DNA from: Gimesia aquarii
Lineage (GTDB): Bacteria > Planctomycetota > Planctomycetia > Planctomycetales > Planctomycetaceae
Length of the DNA: 64,000 nucleotides
NCBI RefSeq assembly: GCF_007748195.1
Contig: NZ_CP037920.1
Location: 5,795,800-5,859,799 of the forward strand
Direction of reading: 5' to 3'
The position numbers and the translations under genes are program-made. Positions 53,630-63,977 of this stretch are shown here, one piece after another (within the stretch, counting starts at the first letter, position 1; every line of letters starts with the position of its first letter). Under the pieces are notes generated by a model. It was not told the origin of the DNA. It was given only the letters and a program-made list of their open reading frames with translations, and searched no databases.

Positions 53630-56362
53630 ATGTCAGGTCAAAAGTATGTGTACTTCTTCGGCGATGGAAAAGCAGATGGCGACGCCACAATGCGGAATAC
53701 CCTGGGGGGTAAAGGAGCGAACCTGGCAGAAATGATTAATATCGGCCTTCCTGTACCAGCCGGTTTCACTTTGAATACAGATGTGTGTATTCACTACAGC
53801 AAAACAAAAGGAGAATACCCGGAAGGCGTTGAAGAACAAGTCGAAAAAGCACTTGCACAAGTGGAAGAAGCCATGGGTGCAAAATTCGGTTGTGCCACCA
53901 ACCCGCTTCTGGTCTCCTGCCGCTCTGGGGCACGCGAATCAATGCCAGGTATGATGGACACGGTCTTGAATATTGGACTCAATGATACGACTGTCGAAGC
54001 CTTAGCTAAGCAGTCTGGCAACGAAGCATTCGCATGGGACAGCTATCGCCGCTTCGTGCAAATGTATGGTGATGTTGTACTAGGCATGAAAGGTGCAGAC
54101 GAAGACCCATTCGAACATGCTTTGGAAGCCAAACGAGAAGCAGCCGGGGTTCAGTATGATTCGGAACTGAATGCAGTACAGCTAAAAGAATTGGTCGCTG
54201 AATTCAAACAGTTGATCAAAGAAGGAACCGGTTTGGATTTTCCTACCGATCCCAAACAGCAGATCTGGGGTGCCATCGGAGCGGTATTCAGCAGTTGGGA
54301 TAATGACCGTGCTGTCGTTTACAGACGTGACTATGGCATCCCTCACAATTGGGGTACTGCCTGTAACGTGCAAGCAATGGTCTACGGAAACTTGGGGGAT
54401 GACTGTGCCACTGGCGTTGGTCTAACTCGAAATTGCTCGACCGGAGAACCTGGTTTCTGTGGTGACTACCTTATCAACGCTCAGGGTGAAGACGTGGTTG
54501 CCGGAATTCGCACTCCCAAACAGATTGAGTCGACTTTGAGCACGGATATGCCCGATGGCTACAAACAGCTCGACGACATCGGGCGAAAGCTGGAACAGCA
54601 TTACAAAGATGTTCAGGATATCGAGTTTACGATTCAACGTGGCAGAGTCTGGATGCTGCAAACTCGAAATGCAAAACGTACCGGTTTTGCTGCTGTTCGT
54701 ATCGCCGTCGATATGGTCAACGAAGGCTTGGTCAGCAAAGAGCAGGCAATTACAAAAAAACGGATTCCCGCTGATGACTTGAACCAATTACTACAACCAA
54801 TTTTCGATCCTGCGGAAAAGGAAAAAGCGACGAAAGAAGGAAATCTTCTTACCAAAGGGATCAATGCCGGCCCCGGTGCTGCTTGTGGTCACATCTGCTT
54901 CAGTGCTGAAGATGCAGAGGCAATTTATAACAGCGATAACTCAGCAGAGCTTGTTTTAGTTCGAAGAGAAACCAGCCCAGAAGACTTGCGCGGCATGCGT
55001 GTCTCCAAGGGAATTTTGACAGCCTTGGGTGGTGCCAGTTCTCACGCAGCCCTTGTGAGCCGTCAAATGGGAAAAGCCTGTATTGTGGGAGCTTCAGAAC
55101 TAAAAATAGATAATGAAGCGGGAACTATCACAGCAGGTGACCAAGTACTCAAAAAGGGTGACTGGATCAGCATCGATGGTTTCACAGGAGAGGTCTTTGC
55201 TGGAAAAGTGGAAACAAAACCAAGTGAAATTGTCGAAGTGTTGATTTCAAAAACAATGAAACCGGAAGATTCAGAAACATTCCAACGCTATCAACAATTG
55301 ATGAGTTGGGTTGATGAAATTCGAAAATTAAAAGTACGCACTAACGCCGATCAGCCAGATCAATCTGCTGAAGCGATTGCATTTGGTGCTGAAGGAATTG
55401 GACTTTGCCGCACCGAGCATATGTTCTTCCACCATCTGGCTGAAATTCGCGAGATGATTGCAGCTGGCGATGTCGAGTCCCGAACTAAAGCAGTTAACAA
55501 ACTGCTTCCGTTCCAACGTGAGGATTTTACTGGAATCTTCAAGGCAATGAATGGGTTACCTGTTACGATTCGGCTCTTAGACCCACCATTGCACGAATTC
55601 CTTTCTGATCGCCACCTCGAAGAAAACCCGACGTTGGCTGAGGAACTTGCAAATGAGTTGGGTGTCACAGTTGAATTCATCCGTCGTCGTGTAGAAGAAC
55701 TCCATGAACTGAACCCGATGCTTGGTCACCGTGGTTGCCGTCTGGGAATTGTTTATCCAGAAATTACAGCGATGCAGGCACGAGCCATAATGGAAGCTGC
55801 CTGTGATGTCCAGAGTTCTGGAATTGACGTCTATCCTGAAATCATGGTTCCTCTGGCTGGCTTCAAAACAGAATTTGATAACCAGGCAGCCATCATTCGT
55901 AATGAAGCGGAAAAAGTACTGCAGGAGAAAGGCGTCAAAGTCAACTATCTGGTTGGTACAATGGTTGAACTTCCTCGTGCTGCGATTTGTGCTGACCAGA
56001 TCGCGGAAACAGCTGAATTTTTCAGCTTTGGAACCAATGACTTAACACAAACGACTCTCGGAATGAGCCGTGATGATTATGGTACATTCATTGGTCATTA
56101 CCGTGAAAACGACATCGTTCCCGCAGATCCGTTCCAAACCATCGATCAAGATGGTGTGGGACGTCTTATGAAAACAGGTGTCGAACGAGGTCGTGGAGCT
56201 CGCTCTGACCTGAAAATCGGTATTTGTGGTGAACATGGCGGTGACCCTGCCAGTGTCATCTTCTGCCATAAACTAGGTCTTGACTATGTGAGTTGCTCTC
56301 CCTTCCGAGTGCCTATTGCCCGGTTGGCAGCAGCCCAGGCCGTCCTGGAAGAAAATGCCTAA
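53630..56362 (+). CDS. ppdK: Pyruvate, phosphate dikinase
   Basis: 910 residues, usual for PPDK. The nucleotide-binding domain starts GKGANLAEM (residues ~28-36) and contains the [14 protein letters not shown] loop. The phospho-histidine domain has [12 protein letters not shown] near residue 475 (catalytic His; Thr of the usual TSH is Ser). The C-terminal PEP/pyruvate domain ends with the catalytic Cys in [11 protein letters not shown] near 892. It interconverts ATP, pyruvate and phosphate with AMP, PEP and PPi. AGAGGA lies before the ATG. A strong terminator follows, so it is monocistronic. Confidence 0.97.
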   Translation: MSGQKYVYFFGDGKADGDATMRNTLGGKGANLAEMINIGLPVPAGFTLNTDVCIHYSKTKGEYPEGVEEQVEKALAQVEEAMGAKFGCATNPLLVSCRSGARESMPGMMDTVLNIGLNDTTVEALAKQSGNEAFAWDSYRRFVQMYGDVVLGMKGADEDPFEHALEAKREAAGVQYDSELNAVQLKELVAEFKQLIKEGTGLDFPTDPKQQIWGAIGAVFSSWDNDRAVVYRRDYGIPHNWGTACNVQAMVYGNLGDDCATGVGLTRNCSTGEPGFCGDYLINAQGEDVVAGIRTPKQIESTLSTDMPDGYKQLDDIGRKLEQHYKDVQDIEFTIQRGRVWMLQTRNAKRTGFAAVRIAVDMVNEGLVSKEQAITKKRIPADDLNQLLQPIFDPAEKEKATKEGNLLTKGINAGPGAACGHICFSAEDAEAIYNSDNSAELVLVRRETSPEDLRGMRVSKGILTALGGASSHAALVSRQMGKACIVGASELKIDNEAGTITAGDQVLKKGDWISIDGFTGEVFAGKVETKPSEIVEVLISKTMKPEDSETFQRYQQLMSWVDEIRKLKVRTNADQPDQSAEAIAFGAEGIGLCRTEHMFFHHLAEIREMIAAGDVESRTKAVNKLLPFQREDFTGIFKAMNGLPVTIRLLDPPLHEFLSDRHLEENPTLAEELANELGVTVEFIRRRVEELHELNPMLGHRGCRLGIVYPEITAMQARAIMEAACDVQSSGIDVYPEIMVPLAGFKTEFDNQAAIIRNEAEKVLQEKGVKVNYLVGTMVELPRAAICADQIAETAEFFSFGTNDLTQTTLGMSRDDYGTFIGHYRENDIVPADPFQTIDQDGVGRLMKTGVERGRGARSDLKIGICGEHGGDPASVIFCHKLGLDYVSCSPFRVPIARLAAAQAVLEENA

Positions 56363-56790
56363 GACTATTTGAAGAAAGTACTTAACAACAGGGAGAGATT
56401 CATGTAAATCTCTCCCTGTTTCCCTTGCCTTGAATTTCAAAATGATCCGAATATGTGAATTAAGTAATAAATCAGTGAGTTTTCTGAATTTAACCAAAAA
56501 TCCTCTTCCCCCAAAGACGATACAACGATAAGATTCTACGCTCACACCTTACGCTCAGATTGCCTACTTGCGAATGTCCCGATGATAGTGATCCCATGTT
56601 TACAAAACCTGCCGGATCAACCATCACACCAGTAGAGTGATGCGATTTTGCAGGGCCATCCCCTGTGAAAACTTGAGTGTTTCTTCTCACTAAACGTTCC
56701 TGTAAGAATTGAGCTCTTTAACTAGGTCGGTATGTTGCCGTCCGTTTTGTATCCATAACCTGTTACCTTAATTAAACGTTCATCAAAGCC
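56363..56790. other. Intergenic region between ppdK and fusA
   Basis: 428 bp. After the ppdK terminator the sequence holds no recognised gene. The fusA promoter must lie in the second half. No Shine-Dalgarno is evident at the fusA start. Confidence 0.45.
56387..56420 (+). terminator. Terminator of ppdK
   Basis: A perfect 14-bp stem (56387-56400 with 56407-56420) with a 6-nt loop, starting ~25 nt after the stop codon. It is followed by a short T/C tract rather than a full U-run. Confidence 0.75.
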
Positions 56791-58935
56791 ATGAAAAATC
56801 TGGACAAGTATCGAAACATTGGAATTTCGGCTCACATTGACTCTGGTAAAACGACACTTACCGAACGAGTTCTGTACTATTCAGGACGAATTCATAAAGT
56901 ACGTGAAGTACGTGGCGGCGATGGTGGCGCTACCATGGACAGCATGGACCTTGAACGTGAGCGAGGTATCACAATCGCTTCCGCAGCGACGCAGGTCCAG
57001 TGGAAAGATACAACAATTAACATCATTGATACCCCGGGTCACGTTGACTTCACTGTGGAAGTAGAACGTAGCTTGCGTGTGCTGGATGGTGCTGTGCTGG
57101 TACTTTGCTCTGTAGGTGGTGTGCAAAGCCAATCATTAACGGTTGACCGACAAATGAAACGTTATGGCGTGCCTCGCATTGCATTCATCAACAAGATGGA
57201 CCGCACTGGTGCAGATTCTGCCAGCGTGATTCAGCAAATCGAAGAAAAGCTGCACGTTGTACCTCTCCCGCTACAGATCCCAATGGGTGAAGGCGCTCAA
57301 TTCGAAGGTGTCATTGATCTGGTCACCATGCAAGCTGTCACCTATGAAGGTGAGCAAGGCGAAGATGAGATCTTTGGTGAGATTCCTGAACAGTTTAAAG
57401 AAGCTGCTGAAGAAGCGCGCTCTGCAATGCTTGAAACGCTCTCCATGTTCAGTGACGACTTGATGGTTGCATTGCTTGAGGAAGCAGAAGTACCTGTGGA
57501 AGATATCTATACGGTCATCCGTGACGCTACGCTTTCACACGAAATCACACCCGTTATGATGGGTACCGCATTCAAAAACAAAGGAGTTCAAACTCTGCTT
57601 GATGCAGTCGTACGCTTCTTGCCTAGCCCTCTTGACCGTGAAATCTCTGCAATTGATCTGGACGCACAACAGAAAGCAATCAAAGAAGGCCAGGAAAAGA
57701 CAGATAGCGAATCTTTCCGAACCAAACTGTCACATTCTTCTGATAAACCCTTGGTAGCCATGGCATTCAAGATTGTCGATGAGACATTCGGCCAATTGAC
57801 ATACATGCGTATTTATCAAGGTAAAATTGAAAAAGGTCAAAGTTACATTAATACCCGAACAGGGAACTCTACCCGGTTTGGTCGCTTAGTACGTATGCAT
57901 GCTGACAGCCGTGAAGATGTAGATTGCGGTGAAGCCGGTGATATTATTGCCGCTGTCGGTATGGAATGTGCCTCTGGGGATACCTTCTGTAGTGATGACG
58001 TTAACTTTGCACTCGAGAGTATCTTTGTTCCCGAGCCTGTCATTCGGCTTTCCATTGAACCACTCGACCGGGATGGAGCAGACCGTCTGGCCAAAGCCAT
58101 TCAACGCTTTAACCGAGAAGATCCTACTTTCCACGTGATGACTGATGAAGAAACCAATCAGACCATCATCGCAGGAATGGGCCAGTTACACCTGGATGTT
58201 TATATCGAGCGTATCAAACGTGAATATAAAGTGGAATGTATTGTTGGTGAGCCACGTGTCGCTTATCGTGAGACTCCTACTATTCCTGTGGAATACAATC
58301 ACAAGCACAAAAAGCAAACTGGTGGTTCTGGTCAATACGCTCACGTCGTTGGGCAAATAGAACCAATCGCTGTTGAGAACGATAGTGAAACTTATGAGTT
58401 CATCAATGATATTAGCCAGGGTCGTATTCCTCGAGAATACATTCCTGCTGTAGATAAAGGTTTTCAGCGAGCTTTGGTCAAAGGTCCGCTTTGCGAGTGT
58501 GAAGTGGTGGGAGTTAAAGCCACACTTTCTGATGGTAGCTATCATGACGTCGACTCATCAGAAATGGCTTTCAATGTTGCTGGTTTCAATTGTATGCGAG
58601 ATGCATTGAAGAAAGCGAACATGGCTCTGCTTGAACCCATTATGAAACTGGAAGTGGAAGTTCCTGAAGAATATCAAGGGGCCGTTTCCGGTCATGTAGC
58701 ACAGAAACGAGGCGTGATCAATACTTCTGAAACGAAAATGGGAACCAGTATTTTCATCGCGGAAGTACCACTGGCAAACATGTTCGACTATGCCAATGAA
58801 TTACGTTCGATGACACAGGGTAAAGGTGGATTCAGCATGGAATTCTCTCGTTACTCTCAGGTGCCCAGAAATATTCAAGAAGAGGTCGTGGCACGACGTC
58901 TGAAAGAAAAAGAAGAACGCATGGCAACAGCCTAA
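56791..58935 (+). CDS. fusA: Elongation factor G, mitochondrial-EF-G1-like (spdEFG1 type)
   Basis: 714 residues, five EF-G domains. The GTPase domain starts with A-H-I-D-S-G-K-T-T, then [23 protein letters not shown] and NKMDRTGAD. The Ser in place of the usual Ala before G-K-T, along with [12 protein letters not shown] and [16 protein letters not shown], matches the mitochondrial EF-G1 and the spdEFG1 group of spirochaetes, planctomycetes and delta-proteobacteria. Domain IV has [10 protein letters not shown], and the C-terminus [15 protein letters not shown]. It catalyses translocation. No rps/tuf neighbours are present. A second EF-G for ribosome recycling would be expected elsewhere in the genome. 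Confidence 0.95.
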   Translation: MKNLDKYRNIGISAHIDSGKTTLTERVLYYSGRIHKVREVRGGDGGATMDSMDLERERGITIASAATQVQWKDTTINIIDTPGHVDFTVEVERSLRVLDGAVLVLCSVGGVQSQSLTVDRQMKRYGVPRIAFINKMDRTGADSASVIQQIEEKLHVVPLPLQIPMGEGAQFEGVIDLVTMQAVTYEGEQGEDEIFGEIPEQFKEAAEEARSAMLETLSMFSDDLMVALLEEAEVPVEDIYTVIRDATLSHEITPVMMGTAFKNKGVQTLLDAVVRFLPSPLDREISAIDLDAQQKAIKEGQEKTDSESFRTKLSHSSDKPLVAMAFKIVDETFGQLTYMRIYQGKIEKGQSYINTRTGNSTRFGRLVRMHADSREDVDCGEAGDIIAAVGMECASGDTFCSDDVNFALESIFVPEPVIRLSIEPLDRDGADRLAKAIQRFNREDPTFHVMTDEETNQTIIAGMGQLHLDVYIERIKREYKVECIVGEPRVAYRETPTIPVEYNHKHKKQTGGSGQYAHVVGQIEPIAVENDSETYEFINDISQGRIPREYIPAVDKGFQRALVKGPLCECEVVGVKATLSDGSYHDVDSSEMAFNVAGFNCMRDALKKANMALLEPIMKLEVEVPEEYQGAVSGHVAQKRGVINTSETKMGTSIFIAEVPLANMFDYANELRSMTQGKGGFSMEFSRYSQVPRNIQEEVVARRLKEKEERMATA

Positions 58936-58949
58936 GTTCTAAACCAGAT

Positions 58950-58981
58950 AAAAGCCCCGTTTCATCAAACGGGGCTTTTTT
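58950..58981. terminator. Bidirectional terminator between fusA and the DapA-family gene
   Basis: A perfect 13-bp stem (58950-58962 with 58967-58979) with a CATC loop and U-tracts in both directions. It ends fusA on the plus strand. The stop codon of the convergent minus-strand gene (58965-58967) is inside it. Confidence 0.88.
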
Positions 58982-59894
58982 GTTGCGCGAACTCTTTTTC
59001 CGCCTCGAGAATCGGTTCCATTAATTCCCGAATCTCCTTTTCTTGCTCAGCAGTGAGTGTTCGCTGCGGTGGGCGTGGTGGACCGAAATCTGCGCCTGTC
59101 AAAGTAATCGCATATTTCAGCATACTGATATTGAAACTATCCCCTGCTCTGGCCCGATAGTCTTCAATGGGCAGAATCAGTTGTTGAATTTGCATCCCTC
59201 GATCATATTCACCCGAAGCAAAGGCAGCGTGCATAGCCAATGATAAATGCGGACAGAGATTTCCTGCACCACTCGTAAACCCACCTGAACCGGCCAGCAT
59301 ATAATACGGAGCAAATCGCTCGGCTGAACCACAGATCCATTCTAAACTATTTTGATCTGCGTTAACCGTCGTGCGGAACTGATGCATTTGATTCACCGAG
59401 TACTTTACTCCAATCGATCGCTTATCGGCGGCTAATTTAAGCAGCAACGAGTCGCTGGGAATGTCTGACTTTTTGTAGTACAAAGTCGGACAATCCACGG
59501 CATCCATCACACTCAGATAATACTCTTCCGCACCACGATCACTCATATAAGGGTGGGCAAATGGCATGAACATGATTCCTGTAGCACCAGCATTCATGGC
59601 ATCAATCGCAGTCTGACAAGCGACACCAACCTGATACCCAATCGGAGCAAAGATAAGGGCATCCGACCCGGCTACTTCGCGCGTAATTTTCACCAACTCA
59701 ATAATTTCCTCTGGAAGCAAGCTATGAAATTCACTGGTACCCGCTCCGGGTAGAAAAACGCGCATCCCTGCTTCGTATAATTTTGCAGTATGAGCAGATT
59801 GTACTTCTGCATTAATCTGATCGTTTTGATCAAAGGCCGTCAGAGTGACGATGTGAACAGTTTGCAGCTGTTGGTTCTCTATTTGGAGGCTCAT
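58965..59894 (-). CDS. DapA-family aldolase/lyase (DHDPS/NAL superfamily)
   Basis: 309 residues, TIM barrel. The Schiff-base lysine is in I-G-V-K-Y-S near residue 166, the Tyr in T-L-Y-Y-K-K near 137-141, and an early G-A-G-T-S-E-F segment corresponds to the G-x-x-G-E/TGE loop. Members include dihydrodipicolinate synthase, N-acetylneuraminate lyase and 5-dehydro-4-deoxyglucarate dehydratase; the family type cannot be fixed, as no diagnostic substrate motif was recognised. No lysine-pathway neighbour is present. Confidence 0.85.
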   Translation of the reverse strand: MSLQIENQQLQTVHIVTLTAFDQNDQINAEVQSAHTAKLYEAGMRVFLPGAGTSEFHSLLPEEIIELVKITREVAGSDALIFAPIGYQVGVACQTAIDAMNAGATGIMFMPFAHPYMSDRGAEEYYLSVMDAVDCPTLYYKKSDIPSDSLLLKLAADKRSIGVKYSVNQMHQFRTTVNADQNSLEWICGSAERFAPYYMLAGSGGFTSGAGNLCPHLSLAMHAAFASGEYDRGMQIQQLILPIEDYRARAGDSFNISMLKYAITLTGADFGPPRPPQRTLTAEQEKEIRELMEPILEAEKEFAQQKSPV

Positions 59895-60059
59895 AAAACA
59901 ATTCCTGTTACCTGGGGAGATCGATACGCCAGAGACTTCATTTCCGGGGTTTCATCCTGCAAAATTGAAACGATAAACTGAAATCCAGCAAGATAAATTA
60001 ATTTTCTTTACATACTGTTGTACGCGGAATCCCTCTCGCCATCAATCTCACCGAGGCTT

Positions 60060-60965
60060 ATGAGCAAAAATAATCTACAACTCGAAAACTGGCTTTATTT
60101 GGCTTGTTTAATGGAAGCAACCGCCAGAAAACCGGGAAATGTACATCCCGAAGCTTCTTTCCCTAATTTAACCTATCGTGATTTTTTGAAATCTGCCAAT
60201 GTGATTGCCCCCATACTGGTTAATTCATGTTCACAAAATATAGGTTCTGTTATTAAGGAATGCATCAAAGAGACGCAGAAAGCCATCCCAAGTAACTCAA
60301 ACCTCGGAATCGTATTATTACTGGCACCGTTGTCAGCTGTTTCGTTAGAAGAAACTGTGGCTGAAGGAATTCAAACTATTTTGAATCATCTTTCCATTGA
60401 GGATGCCAGAGAAGTTTACGAAGCAATTCGCATTGCCAAACCGGGAGGGCTTGGAAAAACAGAAGCAGAAGATGTGTCTACTGAACCGACGGGAACGCTT
60501 CGAGAAGTGATGGGGCTGGCCGCTGATCGAGATTCTGTAGCCAGTGAATACGCAAATAATTTTAAAATTACCCTGGGCACAGCAGCGCCAGTGCTGAAAG
60601 AACTATGGAATACATGCCTTAATTGGGAAGAAGCCATCATTCGACTACAGCTTCAACTAATGTCAGAGTTCCCAGACACTTTGATCGCACGAAAATGTGG
60701 TCGTGAAGAGGCACAACAAGCTGGACAGTATGCACGCGAGGTTCAGAACTCTAACCAATTCTCCAAAAGTTTAACTCAATTCGATGCGTGGCTACGCGAT
60801 AATGGAAACCAACGCAATCCGGGAACTACAGCTGATTTGATTGTTGCCGGCCTTTTTGTAGCAATGCGGGATGGTTTTATTCCCACTCCTGATCTTAGTA
60901 CAATCACAAAACAGATTCCCCAAAAATATGTAACCGGCTTGAGAATGATCCCAAATCATGAATAA
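60060..60965 (+). CDS. CitG-like triphosphoribosyl-dephospho-CoA synthase family protein
   Basis: 301 residues from ATG 60060 (GAGG 3 nt upstream; a TTG at 60018 is less likely). The family features are CLMEATARKPGNVHPE near residue 20, the S-N-L-G-I-V-L-L-L-A-P-L stretch near 84, E-A-I-R-I-A-K-P-G-G-L-G-K and the GTTADLIVAGLFVA ending. CitG proteins make the triphosphoribosyl-dephospho-CoA prosthetic-group precursor of citrate lyase, but no citrate-lyase genes are present. The 8-bp overlap with the next PTPS-like gene implies translational coupling and a shared pathway, possibly pterin- or methanopterin-type cofactor synthesis (inference). Confidence 0.88.
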   Translation: MSKNNLQLENWLYLACLMEATARKPGNVHPEASFPNLTYRDFLKSANVIAPILVNSCSQNIGSVIKECIKETQKAIPSNSNLGIVLLLAPLSAVSLEETVAEGIQTILNHLSIEDAREVYEAIRIAKPGGLGKTEAEDVSTEPTGTLREVMGLAADRDSVASEYANNFKITLGTAAPVLKELWNTCLNWEEAIIRLQLQLMSEFPDTLIARKCGREEAQQAGQYAREVQNSNQFSKSLTQFDAWLRDNGNQRNPGTTADLIVAGLFVAMRDGFIPTPDLSTITKQIPQKYVTGLRMIPNHE

Positions 60966-61461
60966 TTCAGCACAATACAAAGTACGCGTCACCAAAGATC
61001 ATCTTGTATTTAGTGCCGCTCATTTCATTACTTTCAATGGAAATATTTGTGAAAGGCTCCACGGACATAATTGGCGAGTCGCCGCTGAATTATCTGGGCC
61101 ATTGGATGAAAACGGTTATGTGTTCGACTTTATTGCGTTACGAGATCGATTACAAAAAACAGTTGACTCCCTCGATCACCGCGTCTTGCTCCCGATGAAG
61201 CATCACATGATTGAAGTATCAGAAATCGATGAAGAGGTCCAAGCAACTTTTGAAAAGCGGCGCTGGGTATTTCCAAAAGAAGATTGCATTTTGCTACCTA
61301 TTGAAAATACAACTGCAGAATTAATTGCTCATTGGATTGGCCTGCAATTAATGCCTGTGATAGGATCTTATGAGTCGAGTCAGCTCGAACTATTACAAAT
61401 TGAAGTGGAAGAAAACTTTGGGCAATGGGCTATCTGTCAACTTACCATACCTCAAAACTGA
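60958..61461 (+). CDS. 6-pyruvoyl-tetrahydropterin synthase / QueD family protein
   Basis: 167 residues. Zinc ligands are visible as S-A-A-H-F and L-H-G-H-N-W, with the catalytic cysteine in N-I-C-E-R just before. The L-D-H-R-V-L-L stretch near residue 78 and E-N-T-T-A-E-L-I-A near 117 complete the fold. The protein is longer than QueD by a middle insert (~85-105, EVSEIDEEVQATFEKRRW). It may act in pterin or queuosine-type synthesis. It overlaps the CitG-like gene by 8 bp. No other queuosine gene is adjacent. Confidence 0.88.
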   Translation: MNNSAQYKVRVTKDHLVFSAAHFITFNGNICERLHGHNWRVAAELSGPLDENGYVFDFIALRDRLQKTVDSLDHRVLLPMKHHMIEVSEIDEEVQATFEKRRWVFPKEDCILLPIENTTAELIAHWIGLQLMPVIGSYESSQLELLQIEVEENFGQWAICQLTIPQN

Positions 61462-61511
61462 TGTTCTACCAAATTTCAAGATAAGAATATGAACCAACCA
61501 AGGAATCAAAA

Positions 61512-62375
61512 ATGTCAGCCAATACTGCATGGATTACTGATATCACTGAAGAAAACTTTGAATCAGGTGTCGTAAAACAATCTGAACAAACACCCGTTCT
61601 AATTGATTTCTGGGCTCCCTGGTGTGGTCCTTGCCAGCAGCTAACCCCGATCTTGGAAAAACTGGTTGAGGAGTATCAGGGAAAATTTCGTCTCGCTAAA
61701 ATCAATATCGATGAACAACAGGGTTTGGCGTCTGCGTTTCAAGTACAATCCATACCCACTGTAGTCGCTTTTCTAAATGGGCAACCCGTCGATCACTTCC
61801 AGGGAATTTTACCTGAAGAAACATTAAAAGAATGGATCGGTCGACTGATCCCCTCACCTGCTCAAATTCTGTTTCAGGAAGGACAGGAAGTCGAGGAGGA
61901 GAATCCTGGACTGGCAGAATCCAAATATCGTGAAGCCTTCCATTTGGAACCTGATAATGATGTGCTAAAATTACGGATCGCAGCGGTGTTAGTAAAGCAG
62001 TCTCGATTCGAAGAATGCGCGACAATCATCAATGAACTGGAAGCGAGGGGGTTTCTGGAACCAGAAGCAGAGCAGATCAAATCACAACTCGAACTTCAGG
62101 CAGCAGCAGATGAAGCAGGCGGTGTCGAGGAAGCAAGAGCGACTTTGGCTGCCGATCCGGAAAATGCGACTCTAAAAATTGCATTAGCAGATGCCCTGGC
62201 GATTGCGAATAAACATGAAGAGGCTCTCGAAATCTGTCTTTCAATCATCGAACAAGATAAAACAGGAGTTGGAGTTGAAGCCAAAGAAACAGCGCTAAAA
62301 ATCTTTGACGTACTTGGCCCGCAATCGACTCTAACAAGTACTTATCGCAAAAAACTGGCGACACTGCTTTATTAA
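61512..62375 (+). CDS. Thioredoxin-TPR protein, CnoX/YbbN-like
   Basis: 287 residues. Residues ~1-115 are a thioredoxin domain with active site W-C-G-P-C near residue 37 and the cis-proline in S-I-P-T-V. The rest is tetratricopeptide-like repeats (~120-287), as in CnoX (YbbN), the chaperedoxin that holds unfolded or chlorine-damaged proteins for GroEL. The active site Cys pair is intact, unlike E. coli CnoX, so redox activity is possible. AAGGAA precedes the start. It is convergent with an ExbD-like gene 8 bp away, with the PTPS-like gene 50 bp upstream on its own strand. Confidence 0.93.
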   Translation: MSANTAWITDITEENFESGVVKQSEQTPVLIDFWAPWCGPCQQLTPILEKLVEEYQGKFRLAKINIDEQQGLASAFQVQSIPTVVAFLNGQPVDHFQGILPEETLKEWIGRLIPSPAQILFQEGQEVEEENPGLAESKYREAFHLEPDNDVLKLRIAAVLVKQSRFEECATIINELEARGFLEPEAEQIKSQLELQAAADEAGGVEEARATLAADPENATLKIALADALAIANKHEEALEICLSIIEQDKTGVGVEAKETALKIFDVLGPQSTLTSTYRKKLATLLY

Positions 62376-62383
62376 TGATGTGA

Positions 62384-63544
62384 TCATTGTCCGGCAGATC
62401 TGGTTCCCTGCGGAGAACCTGCAATCGGTACTCCAAATGGTAAAGGACGACCAGCGACTTGATAGCCTAAAGAGTGCGCATGTTTCTGTAAGGCACGATA
62501 AAGCTCAAAGCTATCAGGATAGACCCAGAATGTGAGCGTAGAACCTGTCCCGATATCCGTTAATGCCTGATAAAATCGAGATTGAACCTGAAGTGCGACT
62601 TCTTCATTCTCTTCACGCACATCATCATCGCGATCAATTTCCCATTTTGTTACTCCAACGCGAAATCCTCTACTGCCTCCATTCCTTAATTGGTCTATAG
62701 CCGAGAGTACCTGTCGTTCAACCACATACTTCATGGTATACCCTCGGATGGGTCCCACCTTACCGTGGTGTTCCCGATATTTGGCAAGCCAATTTCCACG
62801 TTTCAGGACCTGATCTCTCAAATCATCAAGTAGTTCGTTGATCGGCACATAAGATACTTTGTTTTCAGAAAGTAAAAAGTGCCACTCTTTATCAGTCACC
62901 AACTGACTAACGGGAGTCAACCGATGCTTCAATTGCTTCACTTCATCGCGCGGTACGGAAACCTGTCGAGACTGGGCCACGACCCGTTCCAGCTCTCTTT
63001 GTGTTTCTTTATTCGACTTCACTAAACCTAGTAACTTTTCATAACGCTCTTCTAACGTATCGCTTTTTTGTTCAAGCTGAGAAACTAATGATTGTACTTT
63101 TCCGCTGACAGTCTGTTTTTGGAACAATAATTCCTGCGCACCGATTTTTCGACTTTGCATCACTTGATCCAACTCTGACAACTCTGCTTCCATTCTCCGT
63201 ACTTCACTAAGCAATTCTGCAGAAGGTTCTTGGTAGATAATTCTTGGTTGTTGAGGAACAATTTGCTTCGGTTCAGGTGCCTGTTGAGTAAGAAGCAGCC
63301 CAGGCGCTTCTGTTGTCGGTGGATCTGGTTCTATTTTGGGAAGAAATGTCTCTAAATCAGTATCAATAATTTCTGGTTGTGGTGGACTAAGCGGTTGGTT
63401 CTCAGTCATCGTAACCGGAGCCTGACTCATCCTGACACCAGCAATCACAATCAAAATAATGAGAATCCCCACAATATTGGCAACGATATCCAAAAAGGAA
63501 TCAGAACCAAAATTAGCTTCCCCCTGTGGTGTGCGGCGACTCAT
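62384..63544 (-). CDS. ExbD-like single-pass membrane protein with coiled coil
   Basis: 386 residues. One transmembrane helix at ~18-40 (SFLDIVANIVGILIILIVIAGVR) has the N-terminal look of ExbD/TolR-like or planctomycete 'biopolymer transport' proteins. A Pro-rich linker (~45-105) and a coiled coil (~110-205) follow. The C-terminal domain (~245-386) ends F-W-V-Y-P-x5-Y-x2-L-x3-A-x3-G-x-Q-x-A, a pattern shared with the preceding gene product. It is the last visible gene of a minus-strand operon, 1 bp after the 143-residue protein gene. An energised-channel partner (ExbB/TolQ/MotA) would be expected upstream, outside the window. Confidence 0.75.
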   Translation of the reverse strand: MSRRTPQGEANFGSDSFLDIVANIVGILIILIVIAGVRMSQAPVTMTENQPLSPPQPEIIDTDLETFLPKIEPDPPTTEAPGLLLTQQAPEPKQIVPQQPRIIYQEPSAELLSEVRRMEAELSELDQVMQSRKIGAQELLFQKQTVSGKVQSLVSQLEQKSDTLEERYEKLLGLVKSNKETQRELERVVAQSRQVSVPRDEVKQLKHRLTPVSQLVTDKEWHFLLSENKVSYVPINELLDDLRDQVLKRGNWLAKYREHHGKVGPIRGYTMKYVVERQVLSAIDQLRNGGSRGFRVGVTKWEIDRDDDVREENEEVALQVQSRFYQALTDIGTGSTLTFWVYPDSFELYRALQKHAHSLGYQVAGRPLPFGVPIAGSPQGTRSAGQ

Positions 63545-63545
63545 G

Positions 63546-63977
63546 TTATTGCTCCTTCTCAGATTGGGGAGAAGAAATGGCTGGCAAAGGATCTAATGTA
63601 TGTTTCGCCGCTGTCTGTAAACCCATTTTCTGGGCTGACGATTTCAATCGTTCATAAAACTGATTCCCGCCCGGACTGACCGTAAACTGAATCGTGGGAA
63701 CCCAGTAAAAACCTTTTGGTGCCGGCCCCCAGTCATTAACGTGCTGATCCATCACCATAATCATTGACTGTAATAACTCTTCTTGAGTCACTCCCTGATT
63801 AAGCTTCACACTTTGATTTTCACCAACGATAATTCTGTCGGCTCCCACCTGAACCAAAATCTCTCTTTCGAAACCGATCCCTGATCGAGATTGATGGGGG
63901 CGCCAGCGTTTTTTGTTTGCAGACTCTATTTCTGAATGAGGGTTACCTTTACTTCGATTAAAAGCGAATGAACTCAT
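63546..63977 (-). CDS. Hypothetical protein of the ExbD-like operon
   Basis: 143 residues, soluble, with no signal peptide. A basic N-terminus precedes a beta-rich body containing REILVQVGADRIIVGEN and ending FTVSPGGNQFYERL, SSAQKMGLQTA. The last ~37 residues align without gaps to the C-terminal module of the neighbouring ExbD-like protein (identities F, V, P, Y, L, A, G, Q, A, P). Its start codon overlaps a stop codon on the same strand (ATGA), so it is likely coupled to the upstream gene. Function unknown, probably the same complex as the membrane protein. Confidence 0.7.
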   Translation of the reverse strand: MSSFAFNRSKGNPHSEIESANKKRWRPHQSRSGIGFEREILVQVGADRIIVGENQSVKLNQGVTQEELLQSMIMVMDQHVNDWGPAPKGFYWVPTIQFTVSPGGNQFYERLKSSAQKMGLQTAAKHTLDPLPAISSPQSEKEQ

